Part shown: positions 35,716 to 44,005 of the stretch, one piece after another
Layout: the number at the start of each line of letters is the position of its first letter
Position numbering within the stretch: position 1 is the stretch's first letter
Assembly (NCBI GenBank): GCA_008921705.1
Contig: VFFE01007789.1
Span: 2,268,982 to 2,332,981 of the forward strand
Length of the DNA stretch: 64,000 nucleotides
Reading direction: 5' to 3'
Source of the DNA: Burhinus oedicnemus
Taxonomy: Eukaryota > Chordata > Aves > Charadriiformes > Burhinidae
The notes under the pieces: model-generated
What the model saw: the letters and a program-made list of their open reading frames with translations, nothing else
Told to the model about the DNA's origin: nothing
The model's database searches: none
Translations under genes and position numbers: made by a program

Positions 35716-36254
35716 GGGGACTATGGGAGTCCAAAGATTGAGGCACTTTGCCCTACCAGACCACCAACAAGCAACACCCCCTTACCCAAGGATCAACGGG
35801 GTCGGCTCCCATGAACAACATATGTGGGACAGCCTGTCATGGTAAAGCTGCCTTCTGCTGGCATCATGCCTATCACTCTGACAAAGCCCAGAGGCTTGTG
35901 TGCCTGGGAGGCCCTAGATGGGAATGGGAAGGCTCATCACATCAGCACTTGGTGGATAATCCCCAATTTTTAAGACTTAGTCCCAAGGCCTGAGGTGCAC
36001 TTTGTGTTCTTTTGCAGGACTATAAGAAAGCAAATCCTTCCAACACTCCTGTCGATAGCAGTAACGATGGTGGACGTGGACAGCCAAAGTCGAGACAACA
36101 ACATGGTAGCCAGACCAATAGCAGGATTTGTATGTATGGTAAACAACTTCAATAACAGCCTGCCTGCCTACCCCTAAGTCAGTAGAGGACCCCCTGCCAA
36201 TCTTTGTGTTGTTCATATCGTAATAAGTTGCGTTAAGTGTATGGTGACATAGTC
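35716..36254 (+). pseudogene. ERV region after integrase, possible env start
   Basis: After the integrase frame ends there is a splice-acceptor-like sequence (tgtgttcttttgcag, about 36001-36017) and then a 60-codon frame (35995-36177) that could be the start of an env-like ORF. There is no recognisable fusion peptide or transmembrane part. The last 139 bases (36116-36254) recur to the right of the N gap at 40534-40672. Confidence 0.4.
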
Positions 36255-36260
36255 TGTATC
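36255..36260 (+). repeat. target-site duplication TGTATC of the inner ERV (left)
   Basis: TGTATC lies directly before the LTR start at 36261. The same six bases lie on both sides of the second LTR copy (40673-40678 and 41099-41104). Confidence 0.85.
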
Positions 36261-36700
36261 TGTGGGACGGGGCCTGGGGAGCAGAGCCCCGAGTGCTGCT
36301 CAGCTGATAGGTGGGGATGTGCTGGAACTTGTGGGCTATAAAACTTGGGAAACTAAAGATAGTCATGACCACAAAAGGACTGAACAAAGACCTGAAACCA
36401 GGGACTTGACAAATGTTGCAACACTGAGATAAGCAAGCTCCAGGCGCAACACTGAGATGGGCGGGTTTCAGGCGCCCTGCCAGATGAGCCTTGAGAACTG
36501 TGTCCTCAGGATAGGATGTGTTTGTTAGCGTAACAGTGTGTCACTGACCAATCAGATGCAGCCGCACAAACAGTGTATGTACAAAAGGACCAATCGGTTT
36601 AAAACACGCAGTCAATGTAAGCATATATAAATGAATGATTGCGCACAATAAATCGACATTCTGCTTGCATCAAGCTGCATCCCGTCTCTCAATCGTGGCA
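36261..36700 (+). mobile_element. 5' LTR of inner ERV carrying FAIM
   Basis: Runs from TGTGGGACGGGGCC to AATCGTGGCA, 440 bp. The start is set by the TGTATC target duplication. TATA-like CATATATAAATG is at about 36622 and AATAAA at 36647-36652, close together as in short-R avian retroviruses. It differs from the copy at 40679-41098 by about eleven substitutions and two 10-bp indels. Confidence 0.88.
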
Positions 36701-36703
36701 AAT

Positions 36704-36721
36704 TGGTGACCCCGACATGAT
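36704..36721 (+). other. primer binding site, tRNA-Trp type
   Basis: TGGTGACCCCGACATGAT follows the LTR by three bases. This is the tRNA-Trp class of site used by avian alpharetroviruses. It separates this element from the outer ERV, whose primer site is of tRNA-Lys type. Confidence 0.85.
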
Positions 36722-36849
36722 GGGTTTATGAACCGCCTAGCTGAGCGGCTTGCTGCGAGTCCCACAGAACGTTGAATGTGCCACTGGAAGGAAGCGGGAG
36801 CCGGCCGGCCTGAAATCCCTCCGGAGTAGAAGGGTGAGCTGTGGGAAAC

Positions 36850-37474
36850 ATGGGGAATCAAGCGACATTCCCGGAAAGAGACATATATGAACTTATAAAG
36901 GGTCTTCTTAAAAAACATGGGAAAAATATTTCCGGGCATGACCTCAAGGCAATGCTTAAATGGGTGCAGGTGAAAATACCCACTGTAACTGCATCTAGTA
37001 TTTTTACACGGGAACTCTGGAATGACGTGGGGGTGAAATTATGGGAGGTGACGACAACGGGAAATGCCGAGGCCCAGCATACGCTCCCGTGGTGGAGGAG
37101 TATTTTTGAGACTCTAAAAGCCTAGGAAGGGGGAATAGAAGCCAAAGAAGGGGGAGAGGCGGAAACCCCAACGGCACCTCCTTTGCCACCTTCTGGGCTA
37201 CCGCGTCCCGGACCTTTAGGCGCACACGTCGCCGGTTACCCCCTGGAGGAAGATCCTTTCGATCCGCATCCGGTCGATCTGGACAAGGAACCGGACTTAC
37301 ACCCCCCTGACCAACACGATGTGTGGGCTAACATAAGACGACAAGCCCTTAAAGAGGGGGATCTGGAGGTTGCTAGAACAATAGTAGCTCCAGTGATTTA
37401 TCAGGGCCGGGGGGCGCAATGGGAAGCCCTATCTTTTCCAGTTATTAAGGAACTGAAAAAAAAAAAAAAAAAAA
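36850..37474 (+). pseudogene. inner ERV gag, matrix to start of capsid, interrupted
   Basis: ATG at 36850 begins MGNQATFPERD, with Gly at position 2 as for myristoylation. A matrix-like domain follows (LKAMLKWVQVKIP, FTRELWNDVGVKLWE). An in-frame TAG is at 37123. The same frame then continues through a proline-rich linker (APPLPPSGLPRPGPLG) to QWEALSFPVIKELK, which looks like the very start of a betaretrovirus-type capsid. The frame then enters a run of 19 A (37456-37474). What follows resumes far downstream in capsid, so most of the capsid N-terminal domain is missing. Defective. Confidence 0.8.
37456..37474 (+). repeat. A19 run at a capsid deletion point
   Basis: A pure A run sits exactly between the start of the capsid coding region and its C-terminal domain, marking where roughly the capsid N-terminal domain is lost. 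Confidence 0.85.
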
Positions 37475-37481
37475 GCCTTAC

Positions 37482-37815
37482 ATGCAGTTTATCAATAGAC
37501 TGAAACAGGCTTTGGAACGTCAAATAGACAACACGGAGGCTCGGGAGATACTGTTGTTGAAGCTGGCTGTTGAAAATGCTAATGCTGACTGTAAAAAGCT
37601 ATTGAAATCTCTTCCTAATCCAAATTCCACCTTGATCGAAATGGTGGAAGCTTGTAATAGGATCGGCACTGTGGATCATAAATTCGAGGCTATGGCTGCT
37701 GCCTTTGCAGCCATGAAAGGTCCATCAGGCATGGGAAACTGTTATGGGTGTCATAAGCCAGGCCATTTGAAAAATAATTGCCTGGTAATGAATGGATATG
37801 GCCACCAGGCGGCAC
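37482..37815 (+). pseudogene. inner ERV gag: capsid C-terminal domain and nucleocapsid knuckle
   Basis: An open frame from 37482 reads MQFINRLKQALERQ and ILLLKLAVENANADCKKLLK, the major homology region and C-terminal domain of a betaretrovirus-like capsid. Then comes one complete CCHC zinc knuckle, CYGCHKPGHLKNNC (37740-37781), of nucleocapsid. A second knuckle, usual in this group, is absent. The viral homology fades after the knuckle, and GC-rich sequence leading to the FAIM start codon begins at about 37800. The frame itself runs on to 37940, overlapping the first 40 bases of FAIM out of frame. Confidence 0.82.
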
Positions 37816-37899
37816 TGAGCGCCTGCTGCCATTTTGAGGCGCGGGAAATGGAGGGGGTGGAGAGTCCCACGGAGGTCTCGGTAGAGCTACTTAGAGAAG
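37816..37899 (+). other. FAIM: probable FAIM leader captured with the coding part
   Basis: Sequence between the viral knuckle and the FAIM ATG is GC-rich and not viral in character. The last five codons before the ATG in the FAIM frame read SYLEK, close to the residues that precede the internal Met in longer FAIM isoforms of other vertebrates. An in-frame TAG lies just before (37882). This suggests that 5' UTR or upstream exon sequence of FAIM came with the coding part. The left border with viral sequence is uncertain. Confidence 0.55.
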
Positions 37900-38145
37900 A
37901 TGACAGATTTGGTGGCTGTTTGGGAAGTCACTTTAAGTGATGGTGTTCATAAGATTGAATTTGAACATGGGACCACTTCAGGAAAACATGTCTATGTTGA
38001 TGGAAAGGAAGCAATAATAAAAGAATGGCTGTTTAAATTAGTGGGTAAAGAAACATTCACTGTTGGAGCAGCCAAAACAAAAGCTACTATTAACACTGAT
38101 GCAGTCAGTGGCTTTGCATATGAATATACTTTGGAGATCAACGGC
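37900..38145 (+). pseudogene. FAIM: captured host FAIM fragment (N-terminal 82 codons), intronless
   Basis: FAIM (Fas apoptotic inhibitory molecule 1) is a cytosolic, all-beta protein of about 180 residues that protects cells from Fas-induced death and from protein aggregation. This frame starts MTDLVAVWEVTLSDG and includes HKIEFEHGTTSG, KLVGKETFTVGAAKTK and [12 protein letters not shown]. The match to vertebrate FAIM is nearly continuous, with one residue lost (HV for a three-residue R-V-V) and few substitutions. It stops abruptly after ING at 38145; twelve codons of unrelated sequence and a TAG follow (38182). No introns interrupt it, so the source was spliced mRNA. It has the same orientation as the virus, lies between nucleocapsid and RT, and replaces the end of gag, protease and the first part of RT. 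It has its own ATG (A at -3) and is not in frame with gag. About 55% of the protein is missing, so function is doubtful. Confidence 0.93.
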
Positions 38146-39176
38146 CCGTACCATTGGAAAAGCTTCGCGCCCTCCAAGAATTAGTCATGGAACAGTTAAT
38201 GAAGGGGCATATCGTGCCTTCCACTAGTGCCTGGAATTCGCCTGTTTTTGTTATTAAGAAATAAACTGGCAAGTGGCGCTTGCTCCATGACCTCAGAAAA
38301 ATTAATGATGCTATGGAAGACATGGGAGCCCTCCAACCAGGACTCCCGTCCCCCACTATGATCCCTTGACATTGGCATTTGATTGTTATTGACCTCAAAG
38401 ACTGCTTTTTTAATACCCCATTGCACCCAAATGATGCTCCTAAATTTGCTTTTTCAGTCCCAAGTGTCAACGTGCAAGCTCCGTTGCAAAGATATCAGTG
38501 GGTTGTGCTGCCACAAGGGATGAAGAACAGTCCTACAATCTGTCAGTGGCACGTAGCTAAAGTACTCAGTCCTGTTAGGACCGCAACGTCTGGTGTCTTG
38601 CTGTACCATTACATGGATGACATCCTAGTGGCCGCACAACATCACGAGATCATGGAGGAAGCTGTAGCCCTTGTCACAACTGCTGTCAATCAAGCAGGCC
38701 TCTGTATTGCACCGGAGAAGGTTCAGAAAATACCACCATGGAAATATTTATGTTGGCGCATCAGGGCCCAGACTATAGTTCCTCAACCTTTACAGATACA
38801 GACAGACATAAAAAATTTGCATGATGTACAGAAATTGTTGGGAACAATCAATTGGGTCCGACCGCTGTTGGGAATTTCTAATGCAGACTTAGGTCCTTTA
38901 TTTGAACTGCTTAAAGGGGATACTAACTTGCGTTCCCCCCGCAGTTTTGGCCCTGAAGCCATTGAATCTTTGCAAAAGGTTGCTACGGCAATTACTCTCA
39001 GACAGACGCATCGGTGGGCTCCCGAATTACCTTTTTATTTGATTATTTTTAAACCCCGCTCGACAACCTCACGCATTAGTATTTCAATGGGACCCTCAGA
39101 AATTAGACCCACTGCTGATCATCAAATGGGTCTTTCTGTCAAACCAATCTACAAAAACCATTTTGACGCAGCATGA
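38145..39176 (+). pseudogene. inner ERV reverse transcriptase, N-truncated
   Basis: Viral homology resumes at the base where FAIM stops, in a different frame: [16 protein letters not shown], then [59 protein letters not shown], and the catalytic motif YMDD (38610-38621). This is betaretrovirus-like RT. In-frame stops lie at 38262 (TAA) and 38367 (TGA). A frameshift near 39045 moves the frame to the one continued at 39163. The N-terminal edge of RT is gone. It cannot make active enzyme. Confidence 0.9.
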
Positions 39177-40115
39177 GATGTTTGCTTCTTTGATAATTAA
39201 AGCCAGGCAACGCTTGTTAACATTATCAGGAGTAGACTTTGCCCGCATTTGCTTGCCTGTGACGAACATGTATTTACAGTGGCTTTATCAGCAGTCAGAT
39301 GCCTTTATTATGGCATTGGCAGACTACACGGGTCAATTCACATCCCACCCACCTTCACATAAGCTGCTTAATGTTGACTTTCGCGTGATATCCAGGCCGA
39401 AAAGGAACGATCAGACATTACAAGCCCTTACTGTATTTACAGACGGGTCTGGAAAATTGCACAAATCAGTCATCTTATGGTGGGACGACCAGAATGGACG
39501 ATGGGACTCGGACATAAAGACCATTCCCAGTTCTGCCCAAATAGTGGAGCTGACTGTGGTTGTTCGAGTTTTTCGAAGGTGGTCCACACTGCTTAAACTT
39601 ATCACTGATTCAGCCTATGTTGCAGGGATTGTTGAGCGAGCTGAGGCATCTGTATTACGTAATGTTTCGCATTCCGAACTATTTGCTTTATTACAGGAAC
39701 TTATCTTTCTCTTGGACTCTCGCCCTCAACCTTATTTTGTTATGCATGTCAGGTCACACACTTCTCTACCTGGCTTTATTGCAGAAGGGAACCGACGAGC
39801 TGATTTGCTGACATTACCAGTACAGGTCTTGCCGGATTGTGTAGCACAGGCTAAACTCAGCCATTCCTTTTTTCACCAGAATGCTGGAGGTCTCAAACGG
39901 CAGTTCGGACTTACCTCCCAACAAGTGTCTAATATTATTGCCGTATGTCCAGACTGTCAAAGGCACTCTTTCCCATCGGTAGCAGGAGGGGTCAATCCCA
40001 GAGGGCTGCAAAGCTTACAGCTATGGCAAACAGACGTTACGCACTATCCGGAGTTTGGTAAATTGAAATATGTCCATTCCTCTATTGACACCTTTTCAGG
40101 CGCTTTGTTTGCCTG
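39163..40115 (+). pseudogene. inner ERV RNase H and integrase N-part
   Basis: Open throughout. RNase H: Asp in VFTDGSGK (39436), Glu in AQIVELTVV, Asp in LITDSAYVAG, and near the end GNRRADLL. Integrase: a zinc-binding region (HSFFHQNAGGLKRQFG, VCPDCQ) and the core start WQTDVTHYPEFGK (first catalytic Asp), then SSIDTFSGALFA. At 40116 the viral sequence switches without a break to sequence copied from the outer ERV integrase. The rest of integrase, any env, and a directly linked 3' LTR are absent. Confidence 0.88.
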
Positions 40116-40513
40116 CACCTCAGGCCATCAAGGAAGAGATGCAACATATTAGATGGGCTTGTGATCAAGGGGTGAACTTAACCATGGACACTATTGCACA
40201 GGTTATCCATGAATGTGAAACATGCACTGCAATCAAGCAAGCCATGCAGTTGAAGCTTCTCTGGTATGGAGGACGATGGCTGAAATATAAATATGGGGAG
40301 GCCTGGCAGATTGATTATATCACACTCCCACAAACCCACCAAGGCAAATGCCATGTGCTCACAATGGTGGAAGCAACCACTGGATGTCTGGAAACATACT
40401 CTGTGCCTCACCCAACCACCCAGAACACTATCCTAGGCCTTGAAAAGCAAGTCTTACAGTGACATGGCACCTCAGAGAGTAGCGAGTCAGACAACGGGAC
40501 TCATTTCCAAAGC
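40116..40513 (+). repeat. 398-bp copy of the ERVL integrase at 42210-42607
   Basis: Identical by eye to 42210-42607 except for one base (T at 40386, G at 42480). It encodes the ERVL integrase zinc-binding part (HECETC) and WQIDYITLPQ. It starts mid-gene at the junction with the inner ERV and ends at the N gap. Near-identity means a very recent duplication or, more likely, the other allele of the same DNA. Confidence 0.92.
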
Positions 40514-40533
40514 NNNNNNNNNNNNNNNNNNNN
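40514..40533. other. assembly gap, 20 N
   Basis: Twenty N, probably a placeholder of unknown true length. Both flanks duplicate other parts of the window. Confidence 0.99.
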
Positions 40534-40678
40534 CAATAGCAGGATTTGTATGTATGGTAAACAACTTCAATAACAGCCTGCCTGCCTACCCCTAAGTCAG
40601 TAGAGGACCCCCTGCCAATCTTTGTGTTGTTCATATCGTAATAAGTTGCGTTAAGTGTACGGTGACATAGTCTGTATC
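40534..40678 (+). repeat. 145-bp copy of the inner ERV's left flank (36116-36260)
   Basis: Matches 36116-36260 with one difference seen (C for T at 40660) and includes the TGTATC target duplication at 40673-40678. A 3' LTR of a provirus should be preceded by viral sequence, not by host-side flank, so this copy points to a solo-LTR allele. Confidence 0.9.
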
Positions 40679-41098
40679 TGTGGGACGGGGCCTGGGGAGG
40701 AGAGCCCCGAGTGCTGCTCAGCTGATAGGTGGGAACTTGTGGGCTATAAAACTTGGGAAACTAAAGATAGTCATGACCACAAAAGGACTGAACAAAGACC
40801 TGAAACCAGGGACTTGACAAATGTTGCAACACTGAGATAAGCAAGCTCCAGGCGCAACACTGAGATGGGCGGGTTTCAGGCGCCCTGCCAGATGAGCCTT
40901 GAGAACTGTGTCCTCAGGATAGGATGTGTTTGTTAGCGTAACAGTGTGTCGCTGACCAATCAGATGCAGCCGCGCAAACAGTGTATGTACAAAAGGACCA
41001 ATCGGTTTAAAACATGCCGTCAATGTAAGCATATATAAACGAATGATTGCGCACAATAAATCGATATTCTGCTATCATCCCGTGTCTCAATCGCGGCA
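40679..41098 (+). mobile_element. second LTR of inner ERV, in solo-LTR configuration
   Basis: TGTGGGACGG to AATCGCGGCA, 420 bp, flanked on both sides by TGTATC (40673-40678 and 41099-41104). It differs from the LTR at 36261-36700 by about eleven substitutions and two 10-bp deletions. Left flank, target duplication, LTR, target duplication, right flank is exactly the structure of a solo LTR. Confidence 0.88.
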
Positions 41099-41104
41099 TG
41101 TATC

Positions 41105-41370
41105 CACTGTAAAATATAGTCCCTTAAGTCCTGCCCCTGAAACTGATGTTCCCCTAAGCCCTGCCTGTAACCTTGCAATTGACATTCCCTCTCCGCACCC
41201 TGTCTGTTACATGTCTCCATTCCACCCTAGAATGGTACCCACCTGTTTATCCATTGTTACTCTAAATTGTTACTATATTGTTGGTTATTGCCACATATTT
41301 GTTGGTTTGTATTGTTGATTGGCTGTTGACAGTTGATTGTTAATAATATCTTTTAATAGAATTTTAAAGA
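41105..41370 (+). other. ERV-derived sequence to the right of the inner insertion
   Basis: By the target duplication this joins directly to 36254 in the uninserted state. A proline-rich frame crosses it (PLSPAPETDVPLSPACN). It probably belongs to the same ERV as 33720-36254, but I do not recognise the product. Confidence 0.4.
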
Positions 41371-43010
41371 ATGATGATCCAAAACGGCATTATAACTTAC
41401 CAACAACACGCCCCCTTTTACCTTTGGAAGCAAGAGGTGTCTGCACCACCACTCCAAAGAAACTGGTTGGATCATGACTCAGGTCACGGGGTGGAGTGTG
41501 GCAGGAGCACACCACTCCCCACACTCCCCTCCTGCAGGTCTAATGGAACAGTACAGGGGCCATGGTGGGTGGATTAGCAGGAACTGCCTGTGCTGCTGGT
41601 CACATATGCAAAGAGCTGCCAGCAATGTAATCCAAGATAGCCGAGGCCACCAGAGACCACCTCAGGCAATGAGCCTACCAAGGAGACCTCTCAACCAATG
41701 AGAGCTGTATACAACCACAACCAACAGATATGCCCTGTTCACTGATGGGTCCTGTCATATTGTCGGAAAGCATCAGAGGTGGAAGGTTGCTGTGTGGAGT
41801 CCTATATAACAAGTCGCAGTAACTGCTGAAGGAGAAGGTGAATCAAGCCAGTTTGCAGAGGCGAAAGCCATCCAGCTGAATGAGAAAAATCACCAGTACT
41901 TTATCTCTGTAGTGACCCATGGATGGTGGCAAATGCCCTGTAGGGGTGGTTACAGCAATGGAAGCAGACCAACTGGCAGCACAGAGGCAAACCCATCTGG
42001 GCTGCTCCATTGTGGCAAGATATTGCTGCCCGGATAGAGAATCTAGTTGTAAGAGTATGTCACATAGATGCCTATATGCCCAAGAGTCAGACCGCTGAGG
42101 AACATCAAAACAACCAGCAGGTGGATCAGGGTGCTAAGATTGAAGTGGCTCAGGTGGATATGCACTGGCAACATAAGGGTGAATCATTCATAGCTTGGTG
42201 GGCCCATGACACCTCAGGCCATCAAGGAAGAGATGCAACATATTAGATGGGCTTGTGATCAAGGGGTGAACTTAACCATGGACACTATTGCACAGGTTAT
42301 CCATGAATGTGAAACATGCACTGCAATCAAGCAAGCCATGCAGTTGAAGCTTCTCTGGTATGGAGGACGATGGCTGAAATATAAATATGGGGAGGCCTGG
42401 CAGATTGATTATATCACACTCCCACAAACCCACCAAGGCAAATGCCATGTGCTCACAATGGTGGAAGCAACCACTGGATGGCTGGAAACATACTCTGTGC
42501 CTCACCCAACCACCCAGAACACTATCCTAGGCCTTGAAAAGCAAGTCTTACAGTGACATGGCACCTCAGAGAGTAGCGAGTCAGACAACGGGACTCATTT
42601 CCAAAGCAGCCTCATAGACACCTGGGCCAAAGAGCATGCCATTGAGCAGGTATATCACATCCCCTATAATGCACCAGCCTCCAGGAAAACTGAACAATAC
42701 CATGGACTTAAAAACTACACTGAGAGCAACATGTGGTGGGACCTTCAAACACAGGGATACACATTTAGTGAAAGCTACCTGGTTAGTTAACACCAGCGGA
42801 TCCATCAATCAGGCTGGCCCTGCCCAATCAAAACTTCCACGTACTGTAGAAGCAGATAAAGTCCCCACAGTGCACATGAAAAATATGTTAGGGAAGACAG
42901 TCTGGGTTAGTCCTGCCTCAGGCAAAGGCAAACCCATCCATGGAACTGCTTTTGCTCAAGGACCTTGGTGCACTTGGTGGGCGATGCAGAAGGATGGGGA
43001 ATTCTGATGT
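41371..43010 (+). pseudogene. ERVL pol: RNase H and integrase, decayed
   Basis: RNase H begins ALFTDGSCHIVGKHQRW near 41740 (catalytic Asp in TDGS) and continues in broken frames through a region with HIDAYMPKSQ. The integrase frame 42206-42556 has the zinc-binding part (GHQGRDATY, HECETC) and first catalytic Asp in WQIDYITLPQ. The second Asp region (SDNGTHF) is at about 42582, and later frames end in a region matching GKTVWVSPASGKGKP. This is the ERVL (class III) type of pol, fitting the TGTCCTGG LTRs. There are many stops. Confidence 0.85.
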
Positions 43011-43598
43011 GTACCTCAAAAGGATTTGATTTTGCGTGAGAATAGCCAATAAATTAAATTGTATGATGTTAATTGCTAAATAACCTTGCCTCTGTAGGTC
43101 ATCACTACTACAGTTGCTACAGCCATATCAATGGTATTACAGTAAGAATCACCCAAATTAATGAAGAATGAACTTTGATGCAACTGAGCAAAGTGCAGCA
43201 GTGATGGAACTAGAACTGCCTTCAGCAATTAGTGCCCAGCAACTTCCTTGAGACTGATATCTTCAATCCACAGGCTGTGGGCATGAGCCACACCAGATGC
43301 ACCAGCTGTGAGCTCTGGATGCAGCATGCAACAATCCAACACCACACACCATCTCTCCTGCCCTGAAAGGCTGTTATGACAGGTGGAGCCCAAAAGTCAT
43401 AGATTAAATAAACTCAGAAGATGTTTTAGAGGGACGGCCCACAGACTAAGGGAATCATATCTGTGTGTATATACACATATATGTGCATGTATATATATAC
43501 ACACACATACATATAAAAGACAGGAAAAGTGGTGGTGATAAAGTAGAAAATGTAGGATTTGGACATGATGTAGATGGTATAGAATAAGGGGTGGATAA
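43011..43598 (+). mobile_element. outer ERV 3' internal region with dinucleotide repeats
   Basis: Between the integrase and the 3' LTR. No env gene is recognised, as expected for ERVL. A TGTATATACACA-type repeat is at 43464-43517. A purine-rich stretch (agaataaggggtggataa) directly before the LTR is a fair polypurine tract. Confidence 0.6.
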
Positions 43599-44000
43599 TG
43601 TCCTGGTTTTGGCTGGGATAGAGTTAATTTTCACAAGAAGCTGGGAGGGGGCACAGCCAGGACAGCTGACAAAGAGTAGCTGATACCACATGACATCATG
43701 CTCAGTATACAATTGGGTGAGTTGGCAGGGGGGAAAAGGCAGGGATCACTGCTCAGGAAAAGGCTGGGCATGAAGTTCTGGGTGGTGAACAATTGTACTG
43801 TGTGTCACTCACTTTGTACATTCTTTTATCAGTATTATTAATTTTTCTCTTCCTCTGCTGCTCTGTTAAACTGTCTTTATCCCAGCACACGTGTTTTACC
43901 TCTTTCTTTCCAATTCTCATCCCCATCCGACCGAGGGGGTGAAAGGAATGAGCAAGCAGCCACATGGTACTTAGTTGCCAGCTCAGACTAGACCACGACA
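43599..44000 (+). mobile_element. 3' LTR of outer ERVL-type provirus
   Basis: TGTCCTGGTTTTGGCTGGGA to ACTAGACCACGACA, 402 bp. Same family as 31820-32212 but clearly diverged, so the outer insertion is old. Followed by CCATC. Confidence 0.9.
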
Positions 44001-44005
44001 CCATC
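44001..44005 (+). repeat. right target-site duplication CCATC of the outer ERV
   Basis: Same five bases as 31815-31819. It supports one outer provirus spanning 31820-44000. Confidence 0.75.

Noticed and set aside
36205..36260. LTR start placed at TGTGTTGTTC (36205) because the repeat with the second copy extends left of 36261
   Set aside because: The TGTATC duplication on both sides of the second LTR fixes the start at 36261. The extra shared sequence is copied flank, not LTR.
36414..36700. Shorter LTR beginning at TGTTGCAACACTG
   Set aside because: No matching target duplication there, while 36261 has one.
37900..38145. FAIM block as an ordinary host exon unrelated to the ERV
   Set aside because: It has no splice sites at its borders, is fused directly to RT at its 3' end, and is surrounded by viral genes in the same orientation.
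40428..40634. Open frame on the - strand spanning the N gap
   Set aside because: It crosses unknown bases and is antisense to ERV sequence.
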